From the NCBI GenBank assembly GCA_900320415.1, contig ONSE01000176.1:1-13176 (forward strand): a stretch of 13,176 nt of DNA, given 5' to 3'. The notes beneath the pieces are model-generated. The model ran no database searches. It worked only from the letters and a program-made list of their open reading frames with translations, and was not told where the DNA came from. Positions 1 to 6,575 of this stretch are shown here, one piece after another. The position numbers were made by a program, and so were the translations under genes. The stretch comes from an uncultured Eubacteriales bacterium (GTDB lineage: Bacteria; Bacillota; Clostridia; Oscillospirales; Acutalibacteraceae). Positions within the stretch are counted from its first letter, which is position 1. The number at the start of each line of letters is the position of its first letter.

Positions 1-23
1 AATCAGGCGAAAAGGAAGATAAT

Positions 24-572
24 ATGAGAGTGATTACAGGCACGGCGCGCGGCAGAAGGCTGCTGACGCTGGAGGGCGAGGACGTCCGCCCCACCACTGA
101 CAGAGTAAAGGAAGCGGTTTTTTCCGTCATTCAGTTTGAGACCGAGGGAAGAGTGTTTCTCGACCTCTTCGCGGGCTCGGGACAGATGGGCATAGAGGCG
201 CTCAGCCGCGGCGCGAGGGAGGCTGTCTTTGTGGACAGCTCCAAAAAGGCTGTAGAGATCATCCGGAAGAACCTTGCCGCCACCAAGCTGGACAGAAACG
301 CGAGGGTGCGGCAGACCGACTGGCAGAGCTTTCTCGCCTCCGGAGGACAGGAATTTGACATCGCTTTTCTCGATCCGCCCTACGGCAAGGGTATTTTACA
401 GAGCGCGCTGGAGCGCCTGCCCGTCCATATGAGGAAAACGGGAGTGATCATTGCGGAAAATCCCCTGGACGAGGAAATTTTGTCGGAATACGGCGAATTT
501 GCACTTGACAGACAGTATCGCTATGGTAAAATAAAAATAAGCACTTTCAGACATAAGGAATTATTATCATGA
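24..572 (+). CDS. rsmD: 16S rRNA (guanine(966)-N2)-methyltransferase RsmD
   Basis: RsmD methylates the exocyclic amine of G966 in 16S rRNA (E. coli numbering) using S-adenosylmethionine, during assembly of the small ribosomal subunit in the cytoplasm. The 182-residue length is normal. The N-terminus MRVITGTARGRRL is characteristic of the family. The SAM-binding loop DLFAGSG lies at residues 47-53, followed by GIEALSRGA. The catalytic DPPY motif of amino-methyltransferases is at 117-120. The ATG at 24 follows an AAGGAAG ribosome binding site. The last codons overlap the coaD start as ATGA, which implies translational coupling. The rsmD-coaD pairing is common in Firmicutes and supports the call. 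No promoter is visible in the 23 bases upstream, so the operon starts outside the window. Confidence 0.95.
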   Translation: MRVITGTARGRRLLTLEGEDVRPTTDRVKEAVFSVIQFETEGRVFLDLFAGSGQMGIEALSRGAREAVFVDSSKKAVEIIRKNLAATKLDRNARVRQTDWQSFLASGGQEFDIAFLDPPYGKGILQSALERLPVHMRKTGVIIAENPLDEEILSEYGEFALDRQYRYGKIKISTFRHKELLS

Positions 573-1054
573 ACAGAACCGTCATTTATCCCGGCAGCTT
601 TGATCCCGTCACGCTCGGCCATCTCGAGGTGATCCGCAGAGCCGCCAAATTGTTCGACAAGGTCATTGTCGCCGTCCTGATCAACTCGTCCAAGAAGCCC
701 GTGTTTTCCATTGAGGAGCGTATGCAGCTGCTGCGCGACGCGGCTTCGGAGCTCGACAACGTTGAGGTCACGGGTTTTGAGGGACTTCTCGCCCAGTTTT
801 GCCGCGAGCGCGGCGTGAACGCGATCGTAAAGGGATTGCGCGCGGTCTCTGATTTTGAGTATGAGTTCCAGATGGCGATTGCCAACAAAAAGCTCAACCC
901 CGAGCTGGAAACCATTTTTATCACCGCCGACGCCGATGCGATGTACCTCAGCTCGAGCATGGTGCGCGAAATCGGTTCGATGGGCGGCGATATCAGCAAT
1001 TTTGTGCCTGCCTGCGTGCATGACAGGATTGTGGAGCGTCTGAGAAAACAGTGA
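569..1054 (+). CDS. coaD: Phosphopantetheine adenylyltransferase CoaD
   Basis: CoaD transfers AMP from ATP to 4'-phosphopantetheine, giving dephospho-CoA and pyrophosphate, the penultimate step of coenzyme A synthesis. The 161-residue length is typical. The nucleotidyltransferase signature is present: PGSFDP at residues 8-13 and TLGH at 15-18, where His18 is the catalytic histidine of the family. The second signature, SSS-M-V-R, is at 128-133. The ATG overlaps the rsmD stop codon, and an AAGGAA ribosome binding site lies at about 556-561 inside rsmD. The next gene starts 35 bases downstream, probably in the same transcript. Nothing in the sequence looks damaged or unusual. Confidence 0.97.
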   Translation: MNRTVIYPGSFDPVTLGHLEVIRRAAKLFDKVIVAVLINSSKKPVFSIEERMQLLRDAASELDNVEVTGFEGLLAQFCRERGVNAIVKGLRAVSDFEYEFQMAIANKKLNPELETIFITADADAMYLSSSMVREIGSMGGDISNFVPACVHDRIVERLRKQ

Positions 1055-1089
1055 TGAACCCATCATTTACATAAAAGGAGTGGAATAAT

Positions 1090-1545
1090 ATGAGAGTTGA
1101 TGATTTAATCTTAGATTTACAGAATTTGGTGGATAACGCGAAAACCGTGCCTCTTTCGGGCGGCAAGGTGATGGTGAACAGCGATGAGGTGTTTGAGATT
1201 ATCGCCCAGATTCAGGACGCCATGCCCGCGGAGGTGAGACAGGCGAAGAATATCGTTGCCGACAGAAAGCAGATCCTTTCCGAGGCGAACAGCGAAGCGG
1301 ACAATATTATCCGCGCGGCTGAGGAGCGCAAGAAGATCATGCTCAATCAGAACGAGCTGGTGCGCGAGGCGCAGGCAAAGGCGAAGGAGATCGTGGACGA
1401 CGCGAAGGCGAAGTCGGCGGAGATCCGCAAGGCGGCGAACGTCTATGTGGACGGTATTCTTAAGCGCGCCGAGGAGAGCCTCACCACGCAGCTCACCGAT
1501 ATCAAGAAAACGCGCGCCAATCTTTCCAGCTCACAGAAGAAATAA
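1090..1545 (+). CDS. Coiled-coil protein of unknown function next to coaD
   Basis: This is a 151-residue soluble protein with no signal peptide or membrane segment. The first 30 residues (MRVDDLILDLQNLVDNAK and on) form a short amphipathic region, followed by a VNSDEVFEIIAQIQDAMP stretch. Residues from about 50 to the C-terminus are Ala/Glu/Lys/Arg-rich and predicted from composition to form a long alpha-helical coiled coil. Such proteins often get the automatic label ATPase or V-type ATP synthase subunit E/H-like because of the helix; there is no nucleotide-binding motif, so ATPase activity is not supported. A similar gene often follows coaD in Clostridia (from memory, not checked), and a role as a cytoplasmic scaffold, perhaps DivIVA-like, is only a guess. 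A strong AAAGGAG site precedes the ATG, and a terminator follows the stop codon. Confidence 0.85.
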   Translation: MRVDDLILDLQNLVDNAKTVPLSGGKVMVNSDEVFEIIAQIQDAMPAEVRQAKNIVADRKQILSEANSEADNIIRAAEERKKIMLNQNELVREAQAKAKEIVDDAKAKSAEIRKAANVYVDGILKRAEESLTTQLTDIKKTRANLSSSQKK

Positions 1546-1560
1546 ATCCGTTTCCGGCAG

Positions 1561-1602
1561 GCAGTCCGAATCCGATTGGGTTTGGGCTGCTTTTTGTTTT
1601 TT
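1561..1602 (+). terminator. Intrinsic terminator of the rsmD-coaD operon
   Basis: Arms 1561-1573 and 1578-1590 pair over 13 positions (ten Watson-Crick pairs and three G-U wobbles) around a GATT loop. They are followed at once by TTTTTGTTTTTT at 1591-1602. It lies 15 bases after the stop codon of the coiled-coil gene. It separates that operon from the dcw cluster. Confidence 0.9.
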
Positions 1603-1604
1603 GA

Positions 1605-1659
1605 GAACCTCTAAAAATCCCTTGCCGCGCATAAGCACGGAATGGTTGGAGTCCCCCTT
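1605..1659. repeat. Short palindromic interspersed element, degraded copy
   Basis: Bases 1605-1643 match 6470-6508 at 35 of 39 positions, including a 17-base identical block (TGCCGCGCATAAGCACG). The right arm (TTGGAG then TCCC) is a shortened relative of the right arm of the 6469-6526 copy. Both copies sit between genes just after a stop codon or terminator. The family may be a small non-autonomous palindromic repeat; no transposase is present in the window. Confidence 0.7.
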
Positions 1660-1670
1660 TGGAAGGGGAC
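1651..1670. repeat. GC-rich hairpin beside the repeat element
   Basis: GTCCCC(C)TT pairs with AAGGGGAC around a TGG loop, with one bulged C. It has no run of T directly after it, so it is not a convincing terminator. It overlaps the right end of the degraded repeat copy and may belong to the same or a second palindromic repeat family. Confidence 0.5.
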
Positions 1671-1716
1671 ATCCCTGCAAGAAATAACAGATTTTTTAAA
1701 TACTTGTAATATCTGC

Positions 1717-1745
1717 TTGATTTTTCGACACGTTTCGTATATAAT
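1717..1745 (+). promoter_or_regulatory. Promoter of mraZ-rsmH (housekeeping sigma type)
   Basis: The -35 box TTGATT (1717-1722) and the -10 box TATAAT (1740-1745) are separated by 17 bases. Transcription would start near 1752, about 80 bases before the mraZ start codon. This is the best-matching promoter in the window and the only one between the upstream terminator and mraZ. Confidence 0.85.
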
Positions 1746-1746
1746 A

Positions 1747-1786
1747 GAACCACTGGGTGTCAAACAGTACCATTTTGTGACAAATT
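1747..1786 (+). promoter_or_regulatory. Candidate MraZ operator of 10-bp spaced repeats
   Basis: Three adjacent decamers begin GTGTCA (1757), GTACCA (1767) and GTGACA (1777), all fitting GTRNCA. A weaker one, GAACCA, starts at 1747. They lie from about -5 to +35 relative to the predicted start site of mraZ. MraZ is a known repressor of its own cluster and, in studied bacteria, binds short repeats spaced by about 10 bp near its promoter. The exact motif differs from the E. coli TGGG repeat, so the assignment is an inference from spacing and position. Confidence 0.45.
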
Positions 1787-1830
1787 TGACCTGAAATGCT
1801 ACTGATTTCGGGCAGCGGAGGTGGGCAAGC

Positions 1831-2250
1831 GTGTTTTCCGGTATGTCAAACCACAATATTGACGCCAAAGGCAGGATCGTATTGCCCGCGAAATTCCGTG
1901 AGGAGCTGGGCGAAACCTTTATTATCGCCAACGGCTTCAACTCAAAATGTGTACAGGTGATGTCAAAGGAAGAGTACGAGAGCCTTTCCGCCAGGATCAT
2001 GGAGCTGCCCGCGCAGCAGGCGATGGCGATGCAGTACATTTTCAACGTGACCGCCGTGGAGGTGACGCCCAACGCTCAGGGTCGAATCGTCATCCCGCCC
2101 GCGCTGAGAAAGCGCGCCAAGCTTGACAGCGAGGCGCTGGTGCTGGGCATGAACCGGCGCATCGAGATCTGGAGCAGCGAGGTATATGAAGAGTTTTTGC
2201 AGTCGCAGATTGATATTGCCGCCGGGGCGATGCTCAACTTCAGACTGTAG
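1831..2250 (+). CDS. mraZ: Transcriptional regulator MraZ
   Basis: MraZ is the AbrB-like DNA-binding protein that begins most dcw clusters and represses its own operon; it forms ring-shaped oligomers on repeated sites. The 139-residue length is normal. The first conserved repeat has NIDAKGRIVLPAKFRE at residues 9-24, with the DxxxR motif at Asp11-Arg15. The second repeat, NAQGRIVIPPALR at 81-93, has Asn81 where family members usually have Asp; Arg85 is kept. Translation starts at a GTG, eight bases after a GGAGGT site at 1817-1822; the internal ATG codon 5 is less well placed. The stop codon is followed by nine bases and then rsmH. A fitting promoter and possible operator lie upstream. Confidence 0.96.
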   Translation: MFSGMSNHNIDAKGRIVLPAKFREELGETFIIANGFNSKCVQVMSKEEYESLSARIMELPAQQAMAMQYIFNVTAVEVTPNAQGRIVIPPALRKRAKLDSEALVLGMNRRIEIWSSEVYEEFLQSQIDIAAGAMLNFRL

Positions 2251-2259
2251 GAGGGGGCT

Positions 2260-3183
2260 ATGGAATTTTCTCATATTCCCGTTCTTCTCAGCGAGACCAT
2301 CGAGGGTCTCGCAGTCAGGGAAAACGGTATTTATGTAGACGGAACCTCGGGCGGCGGCGGCCACTCCGCCGCGATTCTCGAGCGTCTCAAGAGCGGAAGG
2401 CTGATTTCCATTGATCAGGATCCCGACGCGATCCAGACGCTGACCGAGCGTTTCAAGAAAAACGAGAACTCCATCGTTATCAAGGGTAATTTTGCCGATA
2501 TGAGGGAGCTGCTGGCGCAGCGCGGACTGTACAGAGTCGACGGTGTTCTGCTGGATATCGGCGTATCCTCTCATCAGCTCGATACGCCCGCGAGGGGCTT
2601 TTCTTTTCATGAGGACGCGCCGCTGGATATGCGCATGAGCAAAAAGGGCGCGACGGCGGCAGAGCTGGTGAACACGCTGCCCTACGAGGAGCTGCGCCGC
2701 ATCCTGTTTGAGTACGGCGAGGAGAAATACGCTGGCGCGATCGCGAAGGGCATCATCGCCGCGCGCGAAAGCAAGCCCGTGCAGACGACGCTGGAGCTGG
2801 CGGAGATCGTCAAAAACAATGTGCCGCAGAAGGTGCGCAGAGACGGACATCCCGCGCGGAAAACCTTCCAGGCGATCCGCATCGCCGTCAACGACGAGCT
2901 GGGAGCGCTCAGACGCGGACTCGAGAGCGCGTTTTCGCTTCTCGGACCGGGAGGAAGGCTGGCTGTCATCACCTTCCATTCGCTGGAGGACAGGATCGTC
3001 AAGAGGCAGATGGCGCAGTGGTGCCAGGGCTGCACCTGCCCGAAGGACTTCCCCGTTTGCGTGTGCGGCAACACGCCGAAGGCGCGTCTGATCAACAAAA
3101 AACCTGTTTGTGCAAATGAAACAGAATTGGCTATCAACCCCAGAGCAAGGAGTGCAAAGTTGAGAATCTGTGAAAAAATTTAA
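2260..3183 (+). CDS. rsmH: 16S rRNA (cytosine(1402)-N4)-methyltransferase RsmH
   Basis: RsmH (MraW) methylates N4 of C1402 in the ribosomal P site using S-adenosylmethionine. The 307-residue length is normal. Family features are the HIPVLLSET start at residues 5-13, the SAM loop VDGTSGGGGHS, the VLLDIGVSSHQLD block, RGFSF with LDMRM, HPARKTFQAIRIAVN, and FHSLEDRIVK. A cysteine group with spacing CxxCxCx6CxC sits near the C-terminus, as in many Firmicutes homologues. The start is the ATG after GGAGGGGG, nine bases past mraZ, so the two are co-transcribed. An AT-only inverted repeat (3172-3178 with 3185-3191) overlaps the stop codon; it could slow polymerase but lacks a GC stem. Confidence 0.97.
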   Translation: MEFSHIPVLLSETIEGLAVRENGIYVDGTSGGGGHSAAILERLKSGRLISIDQDPDAIQTLTERFKKNENSIVIKGNFADMRELLAQRGLYRVDGVLLDIGVSSHQLDTPARGFSFHEDAPLDMRMSKKGATAAELVNTLPYEELRRILFEYGEEKYAGAIAKGIIAARESKPVQTTLELAEIVKNNVPQKVRRDGHPARKTFQAIRIAVNDELGALRRGLESAFSLLGPGGRLAVITFHSLEDRIVKRQMAQWCQGCTCPKDFPVCVCGNTPKARLINKKPVCANETELAINPRARSAKLRICEKI

Positions 3184-3201
3184 GTTTTTTCTTCTCAGCT
3201 A

Positions 3202-3230
3202 TAGACAAATGGATACTTTTGGTGTAAAAT
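3202..3230 (+). promoter_or_regulatory. Predicted promoter of the ftsL transcript
   Basis: TAGACA (3202-3207) and TAAAAT (3225-3230) each differ by one base from the consensus and are 17 bases apart. Transcription would begin near 3237. This would create a leader of about 228 bases before ftsL, which contains the stem-loops described separately. Confidence 0.65.
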
Positions 3231-3250
3231 ATAACAAAGTTGTAAATAGT

Positions 3251-3409
3251 GTTACATCTACAAGAGGTGGTGTTTTACACTTGTGTAACGACTAAATATC
3301 CCGAAAAAACGGCTTGAAACCGTCATTTCGGACAGATTGTGTGAGTTTTGTCGGCGTCAAATAGTTAAAATTTTGAAACCTTCGGGCTTCAAAGGCCAAA
3401 AATGACGCC
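3251..3409 (+). promoter_or_regulatory. Structured 5' leader with three stem-loops before ftsL
   Basis: This is part of the 281-base gene-free stretch between rsmH and ftsL. Stem-loop 1: GTTACA (3251-3256) with TGTAAC (3284-3289), then CAAG (3261-3264) with CTTG (3280-3283). Stem-loop 2: CCGAAA (3301-3306) with TTTCGG (3326-3331), then ACGG (3309-3312) with CCGT (3320-3323). Stem-loop 3: GGCGTCA (3353-3359) with TGACGCC (3403-3409), enclosing TTTGAA (3372-3377) with TTCAAA (3388-3393) capped by a CC-TTCG-GG tetraloop. No known riboswitch class is recognised, and no poly-T tract follows. A cis-acting RNA role is inferred from the structures only. Confidence 0.5.
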
Positions 3410-3464
3410 AACCCGTGTGTTTTATGAAATTTTTATAGTTAGAAAGGCATAAGGTGCAAATCCA

Positions 3465-4001
3465 ATGGCATTGAACAAGACTGCTGCTTATGACTTGAAT
3501 CTTTTTGACGAGGAGCCTGCATATTCTTCGGCTGCGCCGAAAAGACGCGAGGACGAACCCGCGAAAAAAACAGCAAAGAAAAAGAAAAGCAATGTTGTGA
3601 AGTTTTCCGAGGAGGACAAGTTCAAATCGAGAAAACGCAAGCACAACCCGGTAAAACTGATACTCGGCGGACTCTGCGGCGCGGTTGTCACCGTGATAAT
3701 CGGATTTATCATTGTCGGACAGGTGCAGCTCACCGAGCTGAATCAGCAGATCATCACGGCGCAGGCTACCCTGGAGGACACAAAGAGCATCTACACGCAA
3801 AATCAGATGAAGCTGGAAGCAAGCCTCTCGACGGCGGAGATCGAAAAACACGCTACCGAGGTGCTTGGAATGACCAAAGCCTCAAACGCTCAGAAGGAAT
3901 TTATCTCGCTTGAGGGAGGAGACAAAGCGGAGGTTTCCGCGCAGAAGGAAGAGAACCTGTTCACGCAGTTTATCGAGTCAATTAAAAATCTTTGGTCATA
4001 A
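3465..4001 (+). CDS. ftsL: Cell division protein FtsL (bitopic septum protein)
   Basis: FtsL is a small single-pass protein that, with DivIC/FtsB and DivIB/FtsQ, recruits and activates the FtsW-PBP synthase at the septum. The 178 residues comprise a long charged cytoplasmic N-terminus (1-63, Lys/Arg-rich near the membrane), one transmembrane helix at about 64-86, and a heptad-like coiled coil at about 88-125. A conserved-looking IEKHATEVLGM segment follows; an IE-x-A-x-x-LGM pattern is typical of FtsL/DivIC. The sequence alone does not separate FtsL from DivIC, but its position between rsmH and the PBP favours FtsL. The ATG follows AAGGTG by eight bases. It is longer than B. subtilis FtsL because of the N-terminus. 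Confidence 0.85.
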   Translation: MALNKTAAYDLNLFDEEPAYSSAAPKRREDEPAKKTAKKKKSNVVKFSEEDKFKSRKRKHNPVKLILGGLCGAVVTVIIGFIIVGQVQLTELNQQIITAQATLEDTKSIYTQNQMKLEASLSTAEIEKHATEVLGMTKASNAQKEFISLEGGDKAEVSAQKEENLFTQFIESIKNLWS

Positions 4002-4007
4002 CATTCA

Positions 4008-4036
4008 TTGAAATTAAATATATTTCTGTATAGAAT
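4008..4036 (+). promoter_or_regulatory. Predicted promoter of the PBP gene
   Basis: TTGAAA (4008-4013) and TAGAAT (4031-4036) each have one mismatch to the consensus and are spaced by 17 bases. The start would be near 4043, directly after the ftsL stop codon region. The PBP may therefore be expressed partly independently of ftsL. Confidence 0.65.
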
Positions 4037-4044
4037 ACGAATGA

Positions 4045-4103
4045 GAGTTAAGGCTGAAAGTCTTGACTCTTTTCCTCGTTTATAGGACTCAAGGTCAAAA
4101 GAG
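4045..4103 (+). promoter_or_regulatory. Hairpin leader before the PBP gene, possible attenuator
   Basis: GAGTTAAGGCT (4045-4055) pairs over all 11 positions with 4059-4069 (two wobbles, GAA loop), and TTTTCCTCGTTT follows. The alternative pairing CTCTTTT (4067-4073) with AAAAGAG (4097-4103) would open the end of this hairpin. The arrangement resembles a weak terminator with a competing structure. The T tract is interrupted, so termination here is uncertain. Confidence 0.4.
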
Positions 4104-4163
4104 GATAAACAGGCAATATCTTGCACGAAAAACTATATCAAATTGCGTAAAAGGAGCCATACT

Positions 4164-6449
4164 TTGGAAGAGAATAAAACACGGAAAAAAACTCCCAAAA
4201 AGCGCGAGAAGCGCGCCGACAAAGGGCCCAACCAGCGGCTGCGCCAGAGAACGGCGGTGCTGATTATCATCATTCTGGTGATCGGCTTCGGCGCGACGCT
4301 TCTGCGGCTTTCGTTCCTGACGCTGGTGCAGGGAAGCGAGCTTCAGGAAAAGGCGGTCGGACAGCAGCTCAGCGACACGGTCCTCACCGCGAAGCGCGGC
4401 AGCATTTATGACGCGAAGGGAACCACCCTCGCGGAGAGCGCATCGGTCTGGCAGGTCGTGCTGGCGCCGATCAACTTTGAAAAGGACACACAGCGCGAGG
4501 CGGCGGCGAGAGGGCTGTCCGAGATCCTCGGGCTGGATTATGAAAACGTCTACGAAAAGACGCAGAAAAAGAACTACTACACCGTTGTCAAGCGCAAGAT
4601 CGAGGTGGAGCAGCGCGACAAGGTCATCGAGCTGATGGAAAAGCTCACCAAGGAATACGACTGCGGCAACGTGATCCAGCTTCTCGACGACTACAAGCGC
4701 TACTACCCCAAGGATACACTCGCGGCGTCCATCATCGGCTTTACGGGCGCGGATGAGCAGGGACTTGAGGGCGTGGAATTCAAATATGACGATTATCTCT
4801 CGGGCACCCCGGGAAGGATCATCACCGCCAAGAACGCGCGCGGCACCAATATGCCGTTCCAGTACGAGCAGAACGTGGAGAGCGAGGACGGAAAGAGCAT
4901 CTACCTCACGATCGACGAAACGATCCAGAGCATCTGCGAGAAGTACACCGCGCAGGCGGTTATCGACAACAATATACTGAACCGCGCGGGCTGTATCTGC
5001 ATGGACGTCAACACGGGAGCGATTCTCGCGATGGTGACCTCGGGCGGCTACAACCTCAACGATCCGTACACCCTTTCCGACGAGGCGCAGAACGCCATCA
5101 GCCAGCTTCCCAAGGACGAACAGGCTGACGCGGAGAGCCAGGAGCTTGCCGCCATGTGGCGTAACAAGTGCGTGGCGGATACCTATATGCCCGGTTCCGT
5201 ATTCAAGATGTGTACCGCCTCTATGGCGCTGGAGGAAGGAAAGATCAAGGATAACTCCTCCTTCACCTGCGGCGGTTATATGCGCGTAGAGGACTACGAC
5301 ATCGGCTGCTCCGTCACCTCGGGTCACGGCACGCAGACCTTCCTCGAGTCTTTCTGCCATTCCTGCAACCCCGCCTTCATCCAGATAGGACAGCTGGTGG
5401 GACTGGAAAAATTCAGGGATTATTACACCGCCTTCGGCTTTTCGGAAAAGACGGGGATCGACCTCCCCGGCGAGGCGGACGACAGCTTCTGGCCCGAGGG
5501 ACAGATGGGTATGGTCGACCTCGCGGTTGCCTCCTTCGGTCAGAACTTCTCCATTACGCCGCTCAGCATGATCACCGCCTGCGCAGCGGTTTGCAACGGC
5601 GGCTACGTGCTCCAGCCCTATGTCGTGTCGAAGATCACCGACGCGCAGGGAAATGTTGTCAAGACGGTGGAGCGCAAGGTGAAGCGTCAGGTCATTTCCA
5701 ATGAAACCTCCAAGAAAATGTGCGATATGCTCGCAGCCTATCCCGAGGTGAACGGCGCCTCGGGCGGCGCTGTCCCCGGCTACAAGGTCGGCGGCAAGAC
5801 GGGTACCTCCGAGAAAATCGGTATCAAGAAAAACATCAGCTCCTTCGGCAAGGACTATATCGCTTCCTTCTGCGGCATCGCTCCGACGGACAATCCGCAG
5901 ATCGCGCTGCTGGTGTTCCTTGACACTCCCAGCGGCGGCGCGTACTACGGCTCGCAGATCGCGGCGCCTCTCTTCACCGAGATCATGTCCGAGGTGCTCC
6001 CGTACCTCGAAATCAGCACCGACTATTCGGAAGAGGATCTCGCGTATCTCAATATTCCCGCGGGCGACTACACCAATATTTCCACCTCTGAGGCGGTGGA
6101 TAAGGCGGACAACGACGGTTTCATCGCCCAGATCGTGGGCGAGGGAGATACGGTCGTTTCCCAGATGCCTTCCGTCTCCTCCAAGATGGCGAAGGGCGGC
6201 ACGATCATCCTCTACACCGACAACACCACGCCGCACGAGAAGGTGACGGTTCCCGACTTTAAGAAAGCCTCGGCGTATGAGGTCAACGGAATCGCCGCCA
6301 GCAACGGACTGAATGTCAGCTTCAACGGCGCTGTCAGCTCGACGGGCATCGCGGTTGCCCAGAGCGTCAAGGAGGGCACAGAGGTGGCAAAGGGCACGGT
6401 TATCGCCGTCACGTTCAAGGCGAACGCCGAGGGCGGCTCGAGCGATTAG
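4164..6449 (+). CDS. Class B penicillin-binding protein with PASTA domains (FtsI/PBP2B/SpoVD type)
   Basis: This is a transpeptidase that cross-links peptidoglycan at the septum together with FtsW. The TTG at 4164 is chosen because AAAGGAG (4149-4155) lies eight bases upstream; the in-frame TTG at 4143 would place that site inside the gene. The 761 residues contain a basic cytoplasmic start, a transmembrane helix at about 33-53, the dimerisation-domain motif KRGSIYD, and the catalytic domain with SVFK (Ser345-Lys348), SCN (400-402) and KTGTS (545-549). Two PASTA-like segments end the protein (about 630-688 and 693-752). Fourteen cysteines are present, many for an exported protein, which fits an anaerobe. 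Whether it is the vegetative PBP or a sporulation SpoVD cannot be told; being the only PBP in the cluster suggests vegetative division. Confidence 0.93.
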   Translation: MEENKTRKKTPKKREKRADKGPNQRLRQRTAVLIIIILVIGFGATLLRLSFLTLVQGSELQEKAVGQQLSDTVLTAKRGSIYDAKGTTLAESASVWQVVLAPINFEKDTQREAAARGLSEILGLDYENVYEKTQKKNYYTVVKRKIEVEQRDKVIELMEKLTKEYDCGNVIQLLDDYKRYYPKDTLAASIIGFTGADEQGLEGVEFKYDDYLSGTPGRIITAKNARGTNMPFQYEQNVESEDGKSIYLTIDETIQSICEKYTAQAVIDNNILNRAGCICMDVNTGAILAMVTSGGYNLNDPYTLSDEAQNAISQLPKDEQADAESQELAAMWRNKCVADTYMPGSVFKMCTASMALEEGKIKDNSSFTCGGYMRVEDYDIGCSVTSGHGTQTFLESFCHSCNPAFIQIGQLVGLEKFRDYYTAFGFSEKTGIDLPGEADDSFWPEGQMGMVDLAVASFGQNFSITPLSMITACAAVCNGGYVLQPYVVSKITDAQGNVVKTVERKVKRQVISNETSKKMCDMLAAYPEVNGASGGAVPGYKVGGKTGTSEKIGIKKNISSFGKDYIASFCGIAPTDNPQIALLVFLDTPSGGAYYGSQIAAPLFTEIMSEVLPYLEISTDYSEEDLAYLNIPAGDYTNISTSEAVDKADNDGFIAQIVGEGDTVVSQMPSVSSKMAKGGTIILYTDNTTPHEKVTVPDFKKASAYEVNGIAASNGLNVSFNGAVSSTGIAVAQSVKEGTEVAKGTVIAVTFKANAEGGSSD

Positions 6450-6468
6450 CCGTGACGATATATCTGTA

Positions 6469-6526
6469 GGAACCTCTGAAAATTCCCTGCCGCGCATAAG
6501 CACGAAATTGAATTATTAGAGATTCC
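6469..6526. repeat. Short palindromic interspersed element, well-preserved copy
   Basis: A 58-base element bounded by imperfect inverted repeats: 6469-6485 and the reverse complement of 6510-6526 agree at 14 of 17 positions. The 24-base centre holds the block shared with the copy at 1605, and read on the - strand it can form a small CGTGC/GCGCG hairpin. It lies between the PBP stop codon and mraY. An eight-base direct repeat, ATTCCCTG, occurs at 6482 and 6522. No open reading frame is inside. Confidence 0.7.
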
Positions 6527-6575
6527 CTGAAAAATAGAGGCGGGTTACTGCCTGACAACGAAAGGAACGGTAAAA

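Noticed and set aside
1..27. Eight open codons ending in TGA at 25-27 in frame 1, overlapping the rsmD start as ATGA
   Set aside because: It could be the end of an upstream gene such as recG, but eight codons carry no recognisable signature.
3172..3196. AT-rich inverted repeat over the rsmH stop codon
   Set aside because: Seven-bp stem of almost only A-T pairs with no GC content; too weak to call an intrinsic terminator.
3240..3289. Several TGTAA/TTACA motifs that could be a regulator operator
   Set aside because: They are explained by the stem-loop 1 arms and no regulator with this site is identifiable.
4041..4085. 14-codon frame starting at ATG 4041 in the PBP leader, a possible leader peptide
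   Set aside because: No ribosome binding site precedes it, and the predicted transcript starts at or after its ATG.
4095..6503. 802-codon open frame on the - strand opposite the PBP gene
   Set aside because: Antisense shadow of a GC-rich gene; the translation is a low-complexity Arg/Asp/His/Leu mix with no family motif, while the + strand encodes a complete PBP.
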